Program-made: the position numbers and the translations under genes
The notes under the pieces: model-generated
Told to the model about the DNA's origin: nothing
Seen by the model: only the letters and a program-made list of their open reading frames with translations
The model's database searches: none
Assembly (NCBI RefSeq): GCF_003024715.1
Contig: NZ_PYLO01000001.1
Coordinates: 682,001-746,000, forward strand
DNA: 64,000 nucleotides
Reading direction: 5' to 3'
Source: Clostridium fessum
Lineage (GTDB): Bacteria > Bacillota > Clostridia > Lachnospirales > Lachnospiraceae
Part shown: in pieces, positions 55,789-64,000 of the stretch
Layout of the letters: every line of letters starts with the position of its first letter
How positions within the stretch are numbered: position 1 is the first letter of the stretch

Positions 55789-56601
55789 CTATGCTTCCTC
55801 TTCTCTCATAGTCTTGAGTATTTCTCCCATCTCTTTCAGCCCTGTGAAAATCGCATCCGGCACGACATCCGCCTTCGGTACATCCTCCAGCTTCGTCTCG
55901 CCGGTCAGCACCAGGATTCCGTGTGCCCCATTTACCACGCCGGTTTTCACATCCGTGTAGATCCGGTCGCCGACAAACGACATTGCCTCGCGCTTTGCCC
56001 CGGTCATCTCCAGAACCATATCCACGGTCTCCTTGAATGGTTTTCCGACATACTTCGGCTCCTTTCCGGTCGATAAGGAGATTGCCGCGCACATTGCGCC
56101 GCAGTCCGGGATAAAACCATCCTTCGTCGGGCAGTTGATATCCAGATGCGTTGCCAGGAACACAGCGCCGTTGCGGATATACGTGCAGGCACGCTCCAGC
56201 TTCTCATAGGTCAATGTCATATCAAAGCCAATCACGACCACATCCGGCATCTCCCCTGTCAGAAGAATGCCATTTTCACGGAAATTCTCCTCCAGATCCG
56301 GCGTTCCCACCAGATAGACTTTCTTTTCAGGATAATACTCTTTCAGATACTGAATCATCACATCCCCGGATGTAATGATCTGATTCCTTTTAATATAACA
56401 CCCCATTTTTGCCAGTTTGTCAATATATGTTTTCGGAGATTTCGACGAATTATTCGTAAAAAATACATATCTCTTCCCTGCTTTCTCCACTTCCTCCAGG
56501 AAATCCAACGCCCCGTCGAGCACATCCGTATCCAGATAAAACGTCCCGTCCATATCGAGGACAAACAGTTCTGTCTCCTTTAAAATTTCACGTTTTTCCA
56601 T
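55789..56601 (-). CDS. HAD-IIA family hydrolase (NagD/AraL-like)
   Basis: A 270-residue HAD phosphatase with a class IIA cap. Motif I is VLDMDGTFYLD, motif II FFTNNSSKSP, and motif IV SFVGDRIYTDV. Relatives act on glycerol-phosphate, phosphoglycolate, NMP or pyridoxal phosphate. Its position in a glp neighbourhood makes a glycerol-phosphate role plausible, not proven. A terminator separates it from the DUF1667 gene upstream. Confidence 0.88.
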   Translation of the reverse strand: MEKREILKETELFVLDMDGTFYLDTDVLDGALDFLEEVEKAGKRYVFFTNNSSKSPKTYIDKLAKMGCYIKRNQIITSGDVMIQYLKEYYPEKKVYLVGTPDLEENFRENGILLTGEMPDVVVIGFDMTLTYEKLERACTYIRNGAVFLATHLDINCPTKDGFIPDCGAMCAAISLSTGKEPKYVGKPFKETVDMVLEMTGAKREAMSFVGDRIYTDVKTGVVNGAHGILVLTGETKLEDVPKADVVPDAIFTGLKEMGEILKTMREEEA

Positions 56602-56716
56602 GCCTCTCTCCTTGTAATTTTTATCTCTGTAAATATGTAAACACTAAATTTTTTTCCAAAACAACTTTATCCAATCCTGCACAAATATGCAAGCACGTTT
56701 TTCATAAATCTTAATT

Positions 56717-56770
56717 TCAAAAATGGGAAGCCGTACAAATCTCTTCTATGAGTCTGTACAACCTCCCATC
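56717..56770 (-). terminator. Terminator of the glpA-DUF1667 unit
   Basis: ATGGGA/TCCCAT and GTACA/TGTAC stems with an internal loop are followed by TTTTTG on the minus strand. Confidence 0.65.
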
Positions 56771-56819
56771 TCTCATCTTTATATTCTGCGACAGGCTGGC
56801 GGCGTCACTTTTACGTTTT

Positions 56820-57185
56820 TTACGCCCGCCCTACATTCTTGCTCGCCACAACCGCAACCCCGGTTCCAGCGCAGTCTGCGATAATCACATCCCCGATATG
56901 CACCGGAGCAGCCACCTTCACGGCGCGGATCTCCTTCATGCAATCAAAGATTTTGCCCTTCGGGATATCCGAAGCCGTCTTGACCGCTGCTCTCTCGATC
57001 GTGCCGCCCTCGACGCGTACCGTTGAAGTAACGATTCTCGTCGGATTGGTTACCTCTTTCTTTGCATACGCCTCGCCGCGCGGGCATGTATTTCCTTCTA
57101 CCTTGATCTCGTCATTTCCCATCGTCACAGTGAGCTGACAGCCCAGCGGACATCCGATACAGGTCAGTTCTCTTACTTCCATCAC
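56820..57185 (-). CDS. DUF1667 family protein
   Basis: A 121-residue protein with an N-terminal cysteine cluster (LTCIGCPLGCQL, then Cys in GNTCPRGEAYA), which suggests an iron-sulfur or zinc site. In many Firmicutes it is the third gene after a GlpA-like dehydrogenase and a NAD(P)/FAD oxidoreductase, as here. It may carry electrons for that complex, but no direct evidence is known to me. Its start overlaps the upstream stop by four bases. Confidence 0.88.
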   Translation of the reverse strand: MMEVRELTCIGCPLGCQLTVTMGNDEIKVEGNTCPRGEAYAKKEVTNPTRIVTSTVRVEGGTIERAAVKTASDIPKGKIFDCMKEIRAVKVAAPVHIGDVIIADCAGTGVAVVASKNVGRA

Positions 57186-58447
57186 TCATCCACCTCCGTG
57201 CAAATGGTTATTTCTTTCAGATCCGGATATTTCTCCAGACTTTCCTTCGTCAGGATTACCTGCTCCATCTCACCTGGTGCCAGCACGCGTTTTTTGCGGC
57301 TACTCACGCGCTCTCCGTCAAAATAAACGGAAATGCTGCGATTTTTATAAACATCTGCCACACGGAAACGAACCGTCAGCTTGTCTGCCATCGCCTCGGT
57401 ATCGATCGACTGCGGTACCGTGTAGCGGACGCCATTTTCTGCCTTGAGTGTCACGCTGTGACCTTTCTTCGTCTCGCCGGATTTCACATATTTCGCTGCG
57501 TTCTGTCCTGCCAGCGCTGCCTCCTCGGATACATAGTCAACCAGATCATGTACATGAAGCACGTTGCCGCAGGCAAATACACCCTCGATGCCTGTTTCCA
57601 GACGGTCATTGACCATTGGACCGGAGGTAACCGGGCTCATCGCCACGCCCATATTTCTCGTCAGCTCATTCTCCGGAATCAGGCCACAGGATAACAGAAG
57701 CGTATCACAGTCATAGTGCTCTTCGGTACCCGGAATTGGTTTGCGGTCCAGTCCGACCTGTGCCAGCGTGATGCCTTTCACGCGCTCTTTTCCCTCGATA
57801 TTCACAACCGTATGGCTTAACTTCAACGGAATATCAAAGTCGTTTAAGCACTGTACGATATTTCTCTTCAGGCCGCCCGAATACGGCATCAGCTCCGCTA
57901 CGACCTTAACCTTTGCGCCCTCCAGTGTCATACGTCTCGCCATGATCAGTCCGATATCGCCGGAACCAAGGATGACAACCTCTTTACCGACCATATGACC
58001 CTCGATGTTCATGAGACGCTGTGCTGTACCAGCAGTGTAGATACCTGCCGGACGATACCCCGGAATGTTCAGGGCGCCTCTCGGACGTTCGCGGCATCCC
58101 ATCGCCAGGATAATCGCTTTTGCCTTGATGAGCTCCAGTCCCTCGCTCCGGCTTACGACTGTGATCTCTTTGTCTTTATTGATATCCAGTACCATGCTGT
58201 TTAAGCGGTACGGAATTTCCAGCTTTTTCACTTCTTCCTCATAACGTGCCGCATACTCCGGTCCGGTCAGCTCTTCTTTAAAGGTATGAAGACCAAAACC
58301 ATTGTGGATACACTGATTTAAGATACCGCCCAGCACGCTGTCGCGCTCCAGAATCAGAATATCCTCTGCGCCGCTTTTCTTTGCCGCTGCTGCCGCTGCC
58401 AGTCCAGCCGGACCGCCGCCGATAATTACAATGTCATGCTGAATCAT
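57182..58447 (-). CDS. FAD/NAD(P)-dependent oxidoreductase, GlpA partner
   Basis: A 421-residue flavoprotein. The FAD motif is IIGGGPAGLAAAAAAKKSG at the N-terminus and the NAD(P) motif is VVILGSGDIGLIMARR in the middle. TFKEELTGPEYAARYEEEVKKL and MGCRERPRGALNIPGYRPAGIYTAGTAQ fit the group that pairs with anaerobic glycerol-3-phosphate dehydrogenase. It probably receives electrons from the GlpA-like protein. It begins 2 bp after that gene and overlaps the DUF1667 gene. Confidence 0.9.
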   Translation of the reverse strand: MIQHDIVIIGGGPAGLAAAAAAKKSGAEDILILERDSVLGGILNQCIHNGFGLHTFKEELTGPEYAARYEEEVKKLEIPYRLNSMVLDINKDKEITVVSRSEGLELIKAKAIILAMGCRERPRGALNIPGYRPAGIYTAGTAQRLMNIEGHMVGKEVVILGSGDIGLIMARRMTLEGAKVKVVAELMPYSGGLKRNIVQCLNDFDIPLKLSHTVVNIEGKERVKGITLAQVGLDRKPIPGTEEHYDCDTLLLSCGLIPENELTRNMGVAMSPVTSGPMVNDRLETGIEGVFACGNVLHVHDLVDYVSEEAALAGQNAAKYVKSGETKKGHSVTLKAENGVRYTVPQSIDTEAMADKLTVRFRVADVYKNRSISVYFDGERVSSRKKRVLAPGEMEQVILTKESLEKYPDLKEITICTEVDE

Positions 58448-58449
58448 GG

Positions 58450-59889
58450 TTATGCCTCCTCACCTTTTATCATTTCGGAACCTTTGCGGTTTTTGCAGAT
58501 CTCTGTGATCGGGATTCCCGTCTCACGGGAGAGAATTTCCATCGCTCTCGGAGTGCAGAAGCCTGCCTGACACCGTCCCATACCCTGACGGACGCGCCGT
58601 TTGATGCCATCCATCGAGCGTGCGCCGAGTGTACGGGTGATCGCATCCACGATCTCCCCCTCGCTGATTGTCTCGCAACGGCAGACGATTGCGCCGTATG
58701 CCGGGTTCTTGCGGATCAGTTCTGCGCGTTCTTCCGTATTTAAACGTGCTGCTTTCACGATGCCCTTGCGGACCGGATTGAAATTCGGATTCTTGCCAAA
58801 TCCAGCTTTTTCCTCGATCATCCCAGCCAGATATTCACCGATCGCCGGTGCGCAGGAAAGTCCCGGAGACTCGATTCCGGCTGCATCAAAGAAGCCCGGT
58901 GCGTCCTCCGCCTCACCGATGATGAAATCATCGCCGTCCTCATGGGCACGCAGACCGGAGAAGGAAGTGATGACCTGACGGAACGGAATGTTGTTGACAC
59001 TCTTGGCTGCCTTCTCACATGCCTCTGCCAGTCCCTCGGCGGTCGTGTAGGTTCCGTCCTTATCTTCCTGATCCACCGCGGTCGGTCCGACTAAGAGATT
59101 TCCGTGAATCGTCGGGCTGACGAGGATTCCCTTGCCATACTTGCCCGGAAGCTGGAAGACAGTCGCTGATACGTGGTTGCCTGCCTCTTTATCGAGCAGG
59201 CAGTACTCGCCGCGGCGCGGCACAATGTGAAGCTTCTTTTCCGAAACCATGTTGTGGATCTCGTCAGAATACACGCCGGCTGCGTTCACGACATATTTTG
59301 TCTCGAAGACACCGTTGTTGGTTATCACACGGTATCCTTCTGTCGTTTTTTCAACTTTTTCTGCTTTTGTGTTGAATACAAATTCAACGCCGTTATCACA
59401 GGCATTCTCTGCCAGCGCGATCGTCAGACCAAATGGACATACGATGCCGCCAGTCGGTGCATAGAGCGCTGCCACAACCTCCCCGCTGACGTTCGGCTCC
59501 ATCTTGCGGACCTCATCGCCGGTCAGAATGGAAATATCCGGCACACCGTTTGCCACGCCTCTCTCATAGAGTGCCTGCAGCGCCGGGAGGTCCTCCTGCG
59601 CGAAGCAGAGTACCAGGGAGGAATTCCGCTTGAAATCAAAATCGAGTTCTTTGGATAAATCTCCCATCATGGCGTTGCCTTTTACATTGAGCTTTGCTTT
59701 TAAAGAACCTGTCTTTGCGTCATAGCCCGCATGGACGATAGCACTGTTTGCCTTCGATGTGCCGGAGCAGACATCCTCTTCTTTTTCCAGAAGCACGGTG
59801 CGGCACTCATATTTCGAAAGCGCTCTGGCGATGCTGCTGCCGATGACGCCACCTCCGATAATCACTACGTCGTATGTATTTCCGTTCAT
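58450..59889 (-). CDS. glpA: FAD-dependent glycerol-3-phosphate dehydrogenase (GlpA-like, with BFD-type domain)
   Basis: A 479-residue flavoprotein. The N-terminal FAD motif is VVIIGGGVIGSSIARALSKY, followed by the DAO-family region TSKANSAIVHAGYD. The C-terminal 80 residues form a [2Fe-2S]-binding BFD-like domain (VCRCE...GMGRCQAGFC), as in GlpA. It should oxidise glycerol-3-phosphate to dihydroxyacetone phosphate. GGAGG fits the ATG at 59889; a second ATG at 59904 is less good. Proximity to glpP supports the substrate. It leads a three-gene unit. Confidence 0.88.
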   Translation of the reverse strand: MNGNTYDVVIIGGGVIGSSIARALSKYECRTVLLEKEEDVCSGTSKANSAIVHAGYDAKTGSLKAKLNVKGNAMMGDLSKELDFDFKRNSSLVLCFAQEDLPALQALYERGVANGVPDISILTGDEVRKMEPNVSGEVVAALYAPTGGIVCPFGLTIALAENACDNGVEFVFNTKAEKVEKTTEGYRVITNNGVFETKYVVNAAGVYSDEIHNMVSEKKLHIVPRRGEYCLLDKEAGNHVSATVFQLPGKYGKGILVSPTIHGNLLVGPTAVDQEDKDGTYTTAEGLAEACEKAAKSVNNIPFRQVITSFSGLRAHEDGDDFIIGEAEDAPGFFDAAGIESPGLSCAPAIGEYLAGMIEEKAGFGKNPNFNPVRKGIVKAARLNTEERAELIRKNPAYGAIVCRCETISEGEIVDAITRTLGARSMDGIKRRVRQGMGRCQAGFCTPRAMEILSRETGIPITEICKNRKGSEMIKGEEA

Positions 59890-60014
59890 ACTGTGATCCT
59901 CCATTATTTATACTAAATGTTTTCTTGCTCTCGTTTCAACTATCCTGTTTGTTTAGACAATTCATCCTATTTCTGCTGCATTTCGTGCGTAAGCCCATCT
60001 GAACCCTTTAGCTG

Positions 60015-60716
60015 CTACAGCTCCTCTGCAAACCGGATCTCCTCCATCGCCTGAATATCGCTCAGAAGTGTTTTTCGAAGCGACTTGTCCTGCACTTCCA
60101 CCGACATCGTCGCGGAGGGACCCTCGCCCTTTAACTTATTCTTGGCAATATCAAAAGACACGATTTTCACATTCTTAGAACGCATGGTATCCATGAACGC
60201 CCCAACACACCGGCTGCTGGTAAATTCCAGATAGAAATCGAACACCTTTGCATGCTCATGAATCATTGTATCCACACGTGTCAGGAGCTTCAAGGTAACC
60301 GCAATCAGAATCAGACCGTAAACCGCACCGTCCACAAATCCGATACCGGCTGCCAGTCCTTCACAGGCGCAGACCCAGAGACACGCCGCTGTAGTCAATC
60401 CACGCACCTGATTACGCCCGGTTACCATGATCGTGCCAACCCCTAAAAATCCGACACCGCTGATAACCTGCGCGCCCATCCGCGCCATGTCCGCTTTTGC
60501 AGATGGAAATGTCCGGAACATATATTCACTCGTCAACATGACAAGCGCTGAACCCAGGCAGACCAGCACATGCGTCTTGATGCCCGCACCGCGCCGTTTC
60601 AGGCCACGGTCAATTCCAATGAACATTCCCACCGCCAGCGAAAACAGCAGGCGAATCCAGATGCCGACCGCTGTCCAGGTCGCCGCCGTCTCCACAATCC
60701 ATTTCCAAACTGCCAT
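60015..60716 (-). CDS. MgtC/SapB family membrane protein
   Basis: A 233-residue protein. The first 145 residues hold four to five membrane segments and the family core FSLAVGMFIGIDRGLKRRGAGIKTHVLV, GAQVISGVGFLGVGTIM and GLTTAACLWVCACEGLAAGIG. The C-terminal 85 residues are a soluble ACT-like domain. Members are linked to magnesium homeostasis and virulence in other bacteria; the role here is unknown. It stands between the TRAP and glp units. Confidence 0.9.
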   Translation of the reverse strand: MAVWKWIVETAATWTAVGIWIRLLFSLAVGMFIGIDRGLKRRGAGIKTHVLVCLGSALVMLTSEYMFRTFPSAKADMARMGAQVISGVGFLGVGTIMVTGRNQVRGLTTAACLWVCACEGLAAGIGFVDGAVYGLILIAVTLKLLTRVDTMIHEHAKVFDFYLEFTSSRCVGAFMDTMRSKNVKIVSFDIAKNKLKGEGPSATMSVEVQDKSLRKTLLSDIQAMEEIRFAEEL

Positions 60717-60817
60717 TTTTTCTCCCTCTGCAAGCCCGTAAAGCTTCTAGAACACAGCTCTTTTTCGCTCCACAAGACTCTTCCATGACCGATACCGGTA
60801 TCTTTTATGGAACAAAA

Positions 60818-60862
60818 AAGAGCAGAAAGCATCCGTATTTCTACGTTTGCCTTTCTGCTCTT
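60818..60862 (-). terminator. Terminator of the TRAP operon
   Basis: A perfect 12-bp stem AAGAGCAGAAAG / CTTTCTGCTCTT is followed by TTTTTTG on the minus strand. Confidence 0.85.
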
Positions 60863-60914
60863 AATCTCACAGGCTTTATTATATCCAATTTATTAACGTT
60901 TTGTCAATCTGTTT

Positions 60915-62225
60915 CTATGCTGCGCCGTACAGAAGATCCGGTACACATGTAATTAAGAACGGGCAGAAGGTCAGAAGCAGAAGAACAACCAGAAGGGACA
61001 CGATAAATGGCCATACTTCCTTCAGGAACTCACTGATCGGACATCCCGTGATACCACAGGTCGTGAACATCATCGAACCGAACGGAGGTGTAATACCACC
61101 GATCATGATGTTAACGATCGCTACCAGTCCAAAGTGGTAATCATTGATTCCAAGCTGTCTTGCAACCGGAAGCAGCAGAGGTGTGATAATCATCAGCGCC
61201 GCACCGCCTTCCAGGAACATACCCATAATCAGAAGAATTACGTTGCATGCCATGAGGAACAGCCACTTGTTGGTTGTCAGGCTTAACATACCAGTTGCCA
61301 CGACTCTCGGCAGGTTAATCCAGGTCATGTAGTAACCGAATACATTCGCTGCAACCATGATCAGGACAACGCTGGAAGTACCGGCGATACTGTCAAGCAG
61401 GATCGGAACCAGATGCTCTTTCAGGGATAGTTTCTTGTAAACGAAACGTCCGATAATAATACAGTAAAGAACGGCTACCGCACCGCCCTCAGACGGGGTA
61501 AACATGCCAAAACGCATTCCCAGGATGATACCAAATGGGAAGAACAGACCCCAGAAAGAGGTAATACCCTGTTTCACGATCTCTTTCAGAGACGGGAATT
61601 TTTCACGGGTGGTCGGGTAGTTTCTCTTATGTGCAATAATCGAAACAACGATCATCATCGAGATTGCCATCAGAATACCCGGAATATAACCAGCCGCAAA
61701 CGTACGACCCAGGGAAATCTGTGCAATCAGTGTAAAAACGATCAGGTTTACTCCCGGCGGAATAACCGGTGTAGCAGCCGAGGAAGCCGCTGTGATCGCT
61801 GCGGAGAACGCCTTGGAGTAACCTCTCTTCTCCATCTCCGGAACCAGCATCTTGGACTGCATCGCACAATCTGCGTTGGCCGAACCGGAGCATCCGCCCA
61901 TCAGCATACTAAGTACTACGTTTACCTGTGCCAGACCGCCTTTCATATGACCGGTCAGCACTTCCGCGAAATCCATCATCTTGTCACTGATGCCGCCGTA
62001 GTTCATGACGGAACCAGCCATAACGAAAAATGGAATCGCTAACATCGAGAACGACTGTGTAGAGGTCATAACCTTCTGTAAGATCAGCCAGTTTTTACTG
62101 GTTGTATCAATAAATGTAAAATAAAAGAAGGTTGAACCAAACAGTGCATATACAATCGGCATTCCCAGGAAATAGAGAATAAATACCATAAAAATCGGAA
62201 CGAGTTCAATTAATTCGAGTCCCAT
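60915..62225 (-). CDS. dctM: TRAP transporter large permease
   Basis: A 436-residue DctM-type permease with about twelve hydrophobic segments. Family sequence is clear: MLMGGCSGSANADCAMQSKMLVPEM, AAITAASSAATPVIPPGVNLIVF, ITPLLLPVARQLGINDYHFGLVAIVNIMIGGITPPFGSMMF. It is the sodium-driven channel of a TRAP system that imports small organic acids. Its start codon overlaps the dctQ stop by one base. The substrate is unknown. Confidence 0.94.
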   Translation of the reverse strand: MGLELIELVPIFMVFILYFLGMPIVYALFGSTFFYFTFIDTTSKNWLILQKVMTSTQSFSMLAIPFFVMAGSVMNYGGISDKMMDFAEVLTGHMKGGLAQVNVVLSMLMGGCSGSANADCAMQSKMLVPEMEKRGYSKAFSAAITAASSAATPVIPPGVNLIVFTLIAQISLGRTFAAGYIPGILMAISMMIVVSIIAHKRNYPTTREKFPSLKEIVKQGITSFWGLFFPFGIILGMRFGMFTPSEGGAVAVLYCIIIGRFVYKKLSLKEHLVPILLDSIAGTSSVVLIMVAANVFGYYMTWINLPRVVATGMLSLTTNKWLFLMACNVILLIMGMFLEGGAALMIITPLLLPVARQLGINDYHFGLVAIVNIMIGGITPPFGSMMFTTCGITGCPISEFLKEVWPFIVSLLVVLLLLTFCPFLITCVPDLLYGAA

Positions 62226-62725
62226 CAGTTATTTCCCCCTTTCCCTTTAAATACCTTGATAATATCCTTAACCAAAAAGTAAATACAGAAAATCAGTGAA
62301 AGCCCAAATCCGATCGGAACCGCGCCGGAAATATACCAACTCGGAACACGCAGCGTATTCGTCAGCTTATCCATCGTGTTCATCACATACTGGACGCTTG
62401 TTCTGGTCAGCATAATCAGAGTAACAAGCTCCAGAAGATCCATAATAACCTTAACAACTTTTCTTATCTTCTCCGGAAGAATGTTGATCAGGATGTCTAC
62501 GCCCAGATGTGCGTGCTTACGGTACGCATATGCGCTTCCAATAAAGACGGTCCAGACGAAGAGCCCCGTAGCGACCTCTTCCGACCAATACAACGGTCTT
62601 TTCAGGAAATAGCGCATAAGGACGTTTGCGTTTACAACGATTGTACAGAGTGTCAGTGTCACGCAGGTAATAATTGCATCCAGGTTTACCAGCACCGACC
62701 CCAGTGTGATTTTTTTCTTTTCCAT
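62225..62725 (-). CDS. dctQ: TRAP transporter small permease
   Basis: A 166-residue DctQ-type subunit with four hydrophobic segments and the conserved VLMRYFLKRPLYWSEEVATGLFVWTVFIGSAYAYRKHAHLGVDIL stretch. It pairs with DctM in the membrane. It is coupled to dctM by a one-base overlap and separated from the binding-protein gene by 397 bp holding a 133-bp element and a hairpin. Confidence 0.93.
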   Translation of the reverse strand: MEKKKITLGSVLVNLDAIITCVTLTLCTIVVNANVLMRYFLKRPLYWSEEVATGLFVWTVFIGSAYAYRKHAHLGVDILINILPEKIRKVVKVIMDLLELVTLIMLTRTSVQYVMNTMDKLTNTLRVPSWYISGAVPIGFGLSLIFCIYFLVKDIIKVFKGKGGNN

Positions 62726-62808
62726 AGTCTATCCTCATGCATTCATAATGGCAGTCAGTTTTGCATAACCGACGACTGTTCTGTCATACAGCCATCTTTC
62801 CAGCAGTT

Positions 62809-62941
62809 GTAACTGTTCAGTACCTTCACAGTCACGCGCAAAAATCCATTAAAAATTGCCTACGGCAATGGGATTTTTGCCTGCTGGCCCATGTTTTCGT
62901 ACGGTCAGCGCAGTAAATGCGCAGACCTACTGAACAGTTAC
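62809..62941 (+). mobile_element. 133-bp MITE, subtype B copy 2
   Basis: Perfect 14-bp ends GTAACTGTTCAGTA / TACTGAACAGTTAC. Flanked by a perfect 8-bp duplication CAGCAGTT (62801-62808 and 62942-62949). Nearly identical to the copy at 31144, with a paired change in hairpin 1. It lies inside the TRAP operon. Confidence 0.93.
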
Positions 62942-62981
62942 CAGCAGTTTCATATTTCCGGCACTATACGTTTGTCGGAAG

Positions 62982-63029
62982 TCTGCCCGGACCTCAGACA
63001 ATCTTCTTTGTTCTGACAGCCCGGGCAGA
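62982..63029 (-). promoter_or_regulatory. Stem-loop between dctP and dctQ
   Basis: TCTGCCCGG pairs with CCGGGCAGA, with an inner TCAGA/TCTGA stem. No T-run follows. A hairpin here could protect the dctP mRNA and lower permease expression relative to the binding protein. Confidence 0.6.
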
Positions 63030-63122
63030 TATACTTTCTTCTCCGCAGCGGTTCTGATAACCGTTACGTTTTACCATTTCATAATTGCTTTAAAATACTG
63101 TATTTGTTCGGAACAATCTACA

Positions 63123-64000
63123 TTATTCGTTCTTTGCACGGTAGTCATTCAGGAAATCAACCAGTTTCTGATGAAGTTCCGGATCTGCGCCGTACTCGTC
63201 TACGATCCAGTCATAAACCGGAGCACAAGCCTCTGTGAATGCGTCAATATCTACATCGTTCCACTCAACGCCTTTGTCTTTCAGGAACTCGATCATGGAA
63301 GCTTCGTCGTTCTCAGCATTTTCCTGCTCCCACTTACCAGCTTCTACACAGCACTCATCCAGGATGTTTCTCCATTTTTCCGGGATGGACTGATATACGT
63401 CCTCAGCCATGAATAACCAACGGGTTGCGATGAAGTGGTTCGTGTTTGCAACTTTCTTGGTGTACTCATAAGCACCTGTATCCTTCAGAGTGGAGATGGA
63501 ACCTTCGAAACCATCAACAACACCACTGGACATAGCAGATAAGCACTCCGTAAAGCTCATTGCAGACGGGGTAGCACCCAGACAGGTAATCGTCTTAACA
63601 AACAGCGGAGACTCGGTCGAACGCATGATCAGACCATTTAAGTCAGCCGGTTTCTCAACTACCTTGTTCGTACATACGCTTCTGAATCCGAACGAATAAT
63701 GTGTATCCAGAACGTGGATGTTGTGCTCGCTTGCCAGTTTTGCATTCAGATCTTTTACAATATCAGAATCCATCACTGCATTATACTCTGCATTGTTCTT
63801 GTAAAGCATCGGTCCAACTAATACGTTGTAATCGCCGATGTAATCAGCAAAGTAGGACGGCTCCTCCAGACCCATCCAGACAGCGCCGTTGTGTGCCTGT
63901 GCTACAGACTCCGCATAGCAGTCAAGCTGGTTCTGTCCGTAATACTCCAGAGTGATATGACCATCGGTCTTCTCTTTTACCAGGTCTGCCAGATATTCGC
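63123..64000 (-). CDS. dctP: TRAP transporter substrate-binding protein (N-terminus outside the window)
   Basis: The frame is open to the right window edge, so the N-terminal signal and first part are missing. The ATG at 63875 is internal (the upstream codons read ...AHNGAVWMGLEEP). Visible DctP features are LDTHYSFGFRSVCTNK, PADLNGLIMRS with the carboxylate-binding Arg, GATPSAMSFTECLSAMSSGVVDGFEG and TNHFIATRWLF. It captures an organic acid outside the cell for DctQM. It is the first TRAP gene seen in the operon. Confidence 0.92.
   Translation of the reverse strand, partial: EYLADLVKEKTDGHITLEYYGQNQLDCYAESVAQAHNGAVWMGLEEPSYFADYIGDYNVLVGPMLYKNNAEYNAVMDSDIVKDLNAKLASEHNIHVLDTHYSFGFRSVCTNKVVEKPADLNGLIMRSTESPLFVKTITCLGATPSAMSFTECLSAMSSGVVDGFEGSISTLKDTGAYEYTKKVANTNHFIATRWLFMAEDVYQSIPEKWRNILDECCVEAGKWEQENAENDEASMIEFLKDKGVEWNDVDIDAFTEACAPVYDWIVDEYGADPELHQKLVDFLNDYRAKNE

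Overview
The window looks like a chromosomal segment of an anaerobic, Gram-positive, spore-lineage Firmicute, most likely a Lachnospiraceae (Clostridium cluster XIVa) member. The reasons are the clostridial gene set (DUF4364, SpoIID-like and SleB-like proteins, clostridial-type LeuC/LeuD, PPi-dependent phosphofructokinase, GlpA with a DUF1667 partner), AGGAGG ribosome-binding sites and sigma-A promoters. The lineage is inferred, not measured. Most genes are on the minus strand. I found no rRNA, tRNA or CRISPR array. One structured small RNA is likely.

Layout. 1-2.3 kb: end of an NhaC antiporter, an MBL-fold hydrolase and a C_GCAxxG protein. 2.7-11 kb: a complete arginine set argG-argH-argC-argJ-argB-argD-argF read leftward from a region with ArgR boxes. 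11.4-27.8 kb: malic enzyme, DUF4364 regulator, glmS, a lone tyrosine recombinase overlapping an M32 peptidase tail to tail, NUDIX, PPi-PFK, SpoIID-like, AI-2E transporter, a 6S-like RNA, HAD, cell-wall hydrolase and YbaK. 27.9-34.3 kb: leuCD with a divergent LysR gene, acyltransferase, ilvC and ilvN. 34.6-42.6 kb: NudC, then a six-gene polyamine operon (speD, speA, speE, speB, carboxynorspermidine dehydrogenase, nspC) behind a long leader with a short ORF and a terminator. 43-47 kb: lgt, then a metal-export unit (Fur-like HTH, DUF6110-like protein, P1B ATPase). 47.5-54.8 kb: flavin reductase, nadA, lipoprotein, Y-family polymerase with a YolD-like partner, pckA. 55.2-60.7 kb: glycerol-3-phosphate oxidation genes with GlpP and an MgtC protein. 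60.9-64 kb: a TRAP transporter cut by the window edge.

The most unusual content lies between genes. A family of short non-autonomous elements occurs nine times (four of subtype A, three of subtype B, one 63-bp derivative, one 30-bp solo end). Full copies are 133 bp, with 13-14 bp terminal inverted repeats, and are flanked by 8-bp target duplications. Their internal hairpins change sequence between copies while keeping pairing. Other repeats include a 125-bp element beside terminators (two copies) and two large palindromes in the arginine region. Also notable are a fully palindromic divergent promoter between leuC and lysR and the candidate attenuator upstream of speD.
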